From positions 8,674,868-8,738,867 of the forward strand of contig NC_087183.1 in NCBI RefSeq assembly GCF_035594125.1: 64,000 nt of DNA, written 5' to 3'. The position numbers and the translations under genes are program-made. Of this stretch, positions 54,211-64,000 are shown piece after piece (position 1 is the first letter of the stretch; each line of letters begins with the position of its first letter). The stretch is from Scylla paramamosain (lineage: Eukaryota; Arthropoda; Malacostraca; Decapoda; Portunidae). Under the pieces are notes generated by a model. It did no database searches, was not told the origin of the DNA, and saw nothing but the letters and a program-made list of their open reading frames with translations.

Positions 54211-55797
54211 GCTGCTGACAAGCAGAAGTACAGCAGGAGTACCAGTCAGGAAGTGTATTAGAAGCATGTCAGCATCACTACACAGCCAAACTGTTGAAGA
54301 GAATGTGCATATTTTCAGGATGGGTCTTATTTTACTTAGAATTTTGTGTAATTGTTAGAGATAAGTTTCTAAGGAAAGCAATTAAATCAGTTACTATGAT
54401 ACTGGTATTTTTTGCGTTAATTATCTATCATGGTGTAACATATATATACCTTATTCAAAAAATATCAGCATACATTGCTTCATTCAGTGAACCTAGTGTA
54501 TATACAAGTATGTTTGAGTTTAGACACTTGTTTAAAATTTCATACTGAAGGCATTTTTTCATTACCTATTGTACATATATGCTTGTTACCAGGGAAAATT
54601 AACAAACTCATTGCTTGAAGAAAGGTGCACTATGATGTGCTGCAATCCTGTATTTTTGTTTATTTTGTAAGCAGAATTTTGCACTGAAAAATTTGTGTAG
54701 CAACACTGATAATACTTAGAAGAATCTAAATAAGTGGTGCAGAACATATGTAATGTTGCAGTAAGTGTCCACCCAAAGAAAAGCCAAATTTCTGGAATCC
54801 CACTCTTGTGAGACTGTTTTTACATCAGTGTTCCTCAACTAAGGTTGATATCTCTTCTTTGGTAGACATAAGTGAGGTTCAGGCAAAGTTTGGCACCCGG
54901 TATTCTGAGTTGTATTTGCTACCACCCAAGCTGCATTTCTTTCTTTGGCTTCTGTCTTCCCCCCGCTATTCTCCAATAATATTGCCACATCCTCCACTTG
55001 ACTTAACCCTTTGTTTAGAACCTTTAGTTTCTATATTCTTAATTACCCTTTCATACATCAGTCACTCTTGTTACTTGTCAAAGTACAACATGACTTTTGA
55101 TGTCTAGCACTTCTTGACTATTTCACTAACCTTGAAGTCTCTTAAATCATCGGTCATTCTGGTGACCACCTGGAGGCCCATGTAGATTTAAGCAATTTTT
55201 CCTTTGTCATTATTTTCCATTTTATTTACTTTTTATAATACCTACATTAACTTGTAGTAGGATATTAGCTGAAGACTGATGCACCACATAATTCTTTGTT
55301 AACAATTATCTTGGACATGATCTAATTCCTATGTGCTGATCCTATCAACTAACAAACCCAAGTGCTGTGGATTTGATGTACATCTGCTCTAATATTTGGT
55401 GTATTTATGTTTAAGTTGAGCATTTTTGCATGGAAGGTAGTATATATATATATATATACACTTGTGCAAGGCAAGTTTTGACATTTGATACAGGGTGTAT
55501 ATTTGTGGATGACACTGATCTGAAAAATGTTTTAGATATGACTGAGGACTTTACACCATTAAAATGATTGAATGAAGAAACAAGTTTATATCCTTTCACT
55601 ATTATGCTAAATTTCAGTCATTTTCAGGCCATAAAGTTTTCATTGTATACTACAAAGCACACAACATTTATTATCTTCTTCAGAGGGGCTGTCATTAAGG
55701 ATATCTCCCTCTGACAATGGTCTTCAAGCTTCACTCCCATATTGTCTACCAAACCCTTCTTGTCCCCATTCTCATCTCCATACTCTCCCTCTCTAGA

Positions 55798-55803
55798 TTT
55801 ATT
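55798..55803 (-). promoter_or_regulatory. Candidate METTL1 polyadenylation signal
   Basis: AATAAA on the minus strand about 550 bp beyond the METTL1 stop; nearer signals may exist. Confidence 0.3.
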
Positions 55804-55832
55804 AAGAAGTTAGTGACATAAAGGGAGAATTG

Positions 55833-55836
<4 letters not shown>

Positions 55837-55880
<44 letters not shown>
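55837..55880. repeat. (AC)n microsatellite
   Basis: About 22 AC units. Confidence 0.97.
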
Positions 55881-55882
<2 letters not shown>

Positions 55883-56354
55883 CATTATCTAATTTCCTCC
55901 AAAGACCGTATTGATCTCCACAGCTCACTATCTGTGTGTGTGAATGAACAACACATCCTGACAGCAGCTTCAAGCCACATAACAAGGGTTGCAACCTTTG
56001 GAGAGAGAAGTCATTAAACAACCAGGTGGTCTCTGTAGACAAAGTGTGTGTGTGATGTGAAGAATGAAGACAAGAGACAGAGAAAGGAAGTGGAGAAGAA
56101 AGGTGGGCATGAAAGGCCTACATTACAACCAGATTTGTTCAATGATACCATGAAAAGTGAGATATCTTGGGGTAGAAGTGCAATTTTACAGAGGTAAATG
56201 TTAGATAAATTACATCTTACTTCAGAACATAACAGACAAAGAAGTCAGTCTCCACAAAACACATACTTCGATTAATATTCTTCATCTACTCCATTAAAAA
56301 TCTAGTGACAAATTCCCCAAGTTGATCAACCACTATTACTTACCAATATCATAT

Positions 56355-60312
<3,958 letters not shown>

Positions 60313-60760
60313 CTTCCTGGCCTGATTTTGTCAGCTCGTCTGGGCTAACAAGAGAACGAGCAAGAGCTGTTTGGTGAGTTGTATAGGACAACCATGCACA
60401 GGTGACAAGCGGCCAAGTCCAGTATGATTGTGTGTTGTGGCTTATAACGCGTGAGCAACCAGCGCTTACTGTCCACGTGCTGCTCATTTTCCTTTGCATC
60501 ATGTTGGCTGCTGTACATATGAAGAGATATGTGTATTTCTTAAACATTTTATCGTTATTTTTTTTTTTTTTTGTACGTGAATTATCTGATATGCATATTT
60601 TACCTGTCTATTGGATCATAAAAAAAAAAGTTGAAGCTTCTTTTCGATTTCAAAGACAAAATTTAATTCGAGAAACTTGAGTATTGTAATGGTTTGTTGA
60701 ATCTGAATCTGTTTCTACATTTTTTTTTATCTATTGAATCAGAAATATTGTATTTTTTTA

Positions 60761-60931
<171 letters not shown>

Positions 60932-61499
60932 TAGAAAATTTTGGTTTGGGGCCAATGACAAAACAAAAGTGAAATTTTGTTACATAGTGCATAATTCAGA
61001 AATCTGCCTCTAAAGGGCAGTGCAGTTCGATAGTTTGTTAGTTAAAGGATGGGGTTGTCATCGTAATGACATTGTTATATAAATATAGCAGGAACACTAA
61101 TCTGATGTTTGATGCTTCAGCCATTAGTTGACCGTTTTTTCTGCTGTGGATGGGATTAGTGGTCACCAGTAATGAGATCGTCACACTACAACAGTCGTAG
61201 CGTTGGCCAAGTCAACAACGGCAAGACAGATTTCATGAATCATTAGAAATCTTTAAAGGAGTACATGCACATCACCGCCTGAAGATAAACATTAATGAAA
61301 AATGTAGGTAAATAATTTAGGTAGGTCGTTCACTTTTTAATGTGAACGACGCAGTACAGCATATCTTCCCTAAAACATATCGTAAATCAGTAAACAGGAC
61401 ATTGAAGAGGTATTTTACACCACTCTAAATACCATACGTTCTTAGTTCATTTATTTATTTCCTATTCACATGTACATTTGATAGGCAGAGAAAAAAAAA

Positions 61500-61524
61500 G
61501 TGTGTGTGTGTGTGTGTGTGTGTG
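61500..61524. repeat. (GT)n microsatellite
   Basis: About 12 GT units. Confidence 0.95.
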
Positions 61525-61799
61525 AGACAAGTCGTTTCACAATCACATCAGAAGCATACAACCATCTAAAACGAGATAAAGAACAAACTATACGTATAAA
61601 AGTGACATAAGGTGGAATATTTGCCAACGCTTGCGGAGTGAAAGATTAAAGTAAACGCAAAGGGCAACTGCTGATAATGTGAATACCCTCGCCGAATGTC
61701 AACTAAGTAAACTTCAACAGAGGGCACTGAACCATCCGAAACGATAAATTATAGATCGTTGTGCTACATCTTCATTTAGTGGTGGCCAAAACGCAGCCA

Positions 61800-61802
<3 letters not shown>

Positions 61803-61847
<45 letters not shown>
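61803..61847. repeat. (GA)n microsatellite
   Basis: About 22 GA units, directly before MITE copy i. Confidence 0.97.
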
Positions 61848-61849
<2 letters not shown>

Positions 61850-61862
61850 GCAGGTATTTCAT

Positions 61863-62066
61863 AGACCGTCTTCTTAAACGTTCCGGTGTTTTGTCTCGAC
61901 TGCTCTAGTGAAAATCACTTGGTTTTGAAAGGTGTTTTCATGATTCTAGTGATACTTCAACAGTGATTTCGCACATTAAGCGGAATGAAGATGCCCATGA
62001 ATACCCGACTAGCTTCTCTGCGCTCTTTACAATAGTCATTATAAGAACAAGAAGTTTCGAACTACT
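61863..62066. mobile_element. Palindromic MITE-like element, copy i
   Basis: GACCGTCTTCTTAAACGTTC at the left, TTTTCATGATTCTAGTGATA in the middle and ATAGTCATTATAAGAACAAG at the right; degraded ends. Confidence 0.65.
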
Positions 62067-62624
62067 GGTTGTCATAATTCACTTGACAGGAGTAAATTCG
62101 TTTTTAATGTTGTTCATTAACGATATGTAAGATGTTAAATGTAATAGTAACAACAGTAACGTCAGTAGTAGTAGTAGTAGTAGTAGAATTTCATTTCAAC
62201 CGAAGGAAGATACTTAAAAAAATAAAAGGATTATTGAATGAAGAAAAGAATGCATAAATAGTATAGCCGTGCATTGCATAGTGCAGAGGTAAGTTACATA
62301 TAGTGTGTGTCAGCATACATCAACACTACCCTGCGTCGCGAACATTCAGCAGGCCCAGGCATTCCTGTCGTGTAGATCTACGCACACAGGTCGATCTCTG
62401 CCTCACGGAGGTGGTGATGGTGGTCTTCGTTTATTCTACCGTAATCTACGAACCGTCTCTCTTCCGCTGAACTCTCGAGTGTCGGCGGCGTGCACTCATC
62501 CCCATGCCTGGTGAAGGCCTTATGAAAATATCATGACAAATCTTATAGCAGTTAAATGAGGTCATTTTGTACTGCTATCACAACGACTGCAGTAGAGTGA
62601 GTAGCAGCGGCTCCTGAACCTGTG

Positions 62625-62658
<34 letters not shown>

Positions 62659-62678
62659 ATGTAGTGTTACAAATTATG

Positions 62679-62845
62679 TTACTTATTAATTAATCTGCGT
62701 TGCATAAGGGACAGCTGTTCGATAATGTTGAAGGGCACACAGGAAGCAACGTCGGTGTGAGGGGCTGGGACACAGACAATCAGATACACAAGACCATTTT
62801 GTAAATATTTATTCCACACCTCCATGTCATTTCTCCTTAAATGTG
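62679..62845 (-). CDS. Probable terminal exon of an unidentified gene
   Basis: On the minus strand TTGTTTTGCAG opens a phase-1 exon of 55 codons ending in TAA: HLRRNDMEVWNKYLQNGLVY, LIVCVPAPHTDVASCVPF, NIIEQLSLMQRRLINK. It reads like a folded C-terminus, with a hydrophobic strand and a conserved-looking PAPHTDVASCVPFN motif. I do not recognise the family. The rest of the gene would lie at higher coordinates and beyond the window. Confidence 0.6.
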
Positions 62846-62976
62846 CTGCAAAACAAATAAGCATCCTATTAAATAAACAAAGAGACGGATGAATAAAAAA
62901 AAAATAATAATAACACGTAGATAAATAAATAAACAAATAGAAGTTACTATGCAGAAGAGTTATGACCGATATCGGC

Positions 62977-62984
62977 TCTCTCTC

Positions 62985-63021
<37 letters not shown>
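62977..63021. repeat. (CT)n microsatellite
   Basis: About 22 CT units with one CTAT. Confidence 0.96.
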
Positions 63022-63026
<5 letters not shown>

Positions 63027-63110
63027 GCTGGGGGTAAGGGCGTTGCTGCCAAATCCACCGTCCTGTGACCCACCACCACCCTCTTGAGCCACTCACGTAT
63101 GATGAAGCTC

Positions 63111-63114
<4 letters not shown>

Positions 63115-63156
<42 letters not shown>
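63115..63156. repeat. (CA)n microsatellite
   Basis: About 21 CA units. Confidence 0.97.
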
Positions 63157-63157
<1 letters not shown>

Positions 63158-63260
63158 GAGTTTCCATTCCACGGTTGAATATCGTTAAATTTCTCTTCAC
63201 ACTCATATTTAGGAAAGATACGGAGAGGCAAAAAATGGCTCTCGTCCTCTCTCCCGTCAC

Positions 63261-63450
63261 CTATTTAATGTATTCCACACAAGAGGTATTTAAGTTTCCA
63301 TTCAGCGAGTTACTATAGCCATGGGAAGATTTTATATAGCTGGAATTGTTTAACGGCACCAGCTTGCAGCATTTTCCTTTGTCACAGGTACACAGGGCAA
63401 CAATCGGCACAAGTGGTGGAGAATCAGGGTGGTAAACCTTGCTCCTACAC
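63261..63450 (-). CDS. Candidate alternative 3' exon (uncertain)
   Basis: On the minus strand GTGTAG|GAGCAAG opens a frame to TAG at 63261-63263: SKVYHPDSPPLVPIVALC, TCDKGKCCKLVPLNNSSY, then a Ser/Asn-rich end. Cys-rich and non-repetitive, but no family is recognised and no transcript supports it. Confidence 0.25.
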
Positions 63451-63464
63451 CACACAAAATACAA

Positions 63465-64000
63465 TGAGAGGAGAAAGTCCCTGGTGGAGACGTGTTAGAC
63501 TTGACGAAGTCCGGGTGTCTCAACTGACAAAGTTTACTTACTTCTTCAATATTTTCTGATCAAATCATTATTCTAGCACTTGTCACAGTTATCCTATTTT
63601 GTATAATTTATAATAATGCATTATTATACATAACTGACTAAGAAAAAAAATATGGATTTTGATAGAATCAACATACAAAATATCGGAATTGTCGTACACT
63701 ACTTTATGTGGTTACACCCAGGATAGACTCGTTTTGGGGACGGTTTCCCTACATCATAAAAGATGTCTAATATTACCAATGGATGGCGCATTCTCAGTTA
63801 TCTTTCCTCCTTAGTCTTTTTTTTTTTTTTTTGTCTGTGGGAACCCATGTGCCACCATAAGGCAATTCACATACAACCTAATATTCAACATGAAATATGT
63901 TAAATCCGCAATGCTGGACAGCCTGGAAAAGTGGTAAATAGTCCCATGACGTAAGATTATTTCACCAAGTTGTCTGTTATCTCAATGTTCACGTGAACAC
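63465..64000. other. End of window, no feature recognised
   Basis: AT-rich DNA with a T-run at 63819-63832; no exon seen. Confidence 0.5.

Noticed and set aside
55485..55566. Plus-strand acidic frame (FVDDTDLKNVLDMTEDF) before a TGA
   Set aside because: Too short, no partner exon, and JMJD6 is already complete.

Overview
This is a gene-bearing stretch of an animal nuclear genome. Short exons joined by GT-AG introns, very dense long dinucleotide arrays (CT/GA, AC/GT, AT), degenerate CCTAA (TTAGG-type, arthropod telomere-like) stretches and abundant LINE, SINE and MITE debris point to an arthropod, most likely a decapod crustacean (crab or shrimp). The species cannot be fixed from the sequence.

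Layout. (1) About 2.4-18.5 kb, minus strand: the cytoplasmic part of a receptor-type protein tyrosine phosphatase. The first phosphatase domain (D1) has intact WPD and HCSAG motifs. The second (D2) has lost its catalytic Asp and Arg and should be a pseudophosphatase. Transmembrane and ectodomain exons, and the last C-terminal exon, were not found. (2) 23.8-35.2 kb, plus strand: a complete ectonucleotide pyrophosphatase/phosphodiesterase (ENPP) gene of 14 coding exons with all metal-binding residues. It carries one single-base frameshift in a run of seven G. (3) 35.2-40.5 kb: repeat-rich intergenic DNA with a GT-linked minisatellite, two CRE motifs and two nearly identical copies of a 142-bp repeat. 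The second copy lies just upstream of the next gene. (4) 40.6-52.3 kb, plus strand: a complete, intact JMJD6 gene (8 coding exons, about 390 aa). Its fourth intron holds a nearly full-length non-LTR retrotransposon. (5) 56.4-60.3 kb, minus strand: a complete METTL1 gene (6 exons, about 246 aa), convergent with JMJD6. (6) 62.7-64 kb, minus strand: the probable terminal exon(s) of an unidentified gene.

The genes do unrelated housekeeping or signalling jobs: phosphotyrosine signalling, extracellular nucleotide hydrolysis, nuclear hydroxylation and tRNA m7G methylation. Nothing suggests a cluster. The unusual features are in the non-coding DNA. A 200-bp palindromic MITE-like family has about nine copies here, several hugging exons. 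Exons in two genes are bracketed by complementary dinucleotide arrays that could pair in the pre-mRNA. A Tc1/mariner-type deletion derivative has TA duplications. At least five insertions of one LINE family are present, two of them with internal deletions. Exon boundaries were chosen by GT/AG sites, reading-phase continuity and recalled family motifs; no search was run.
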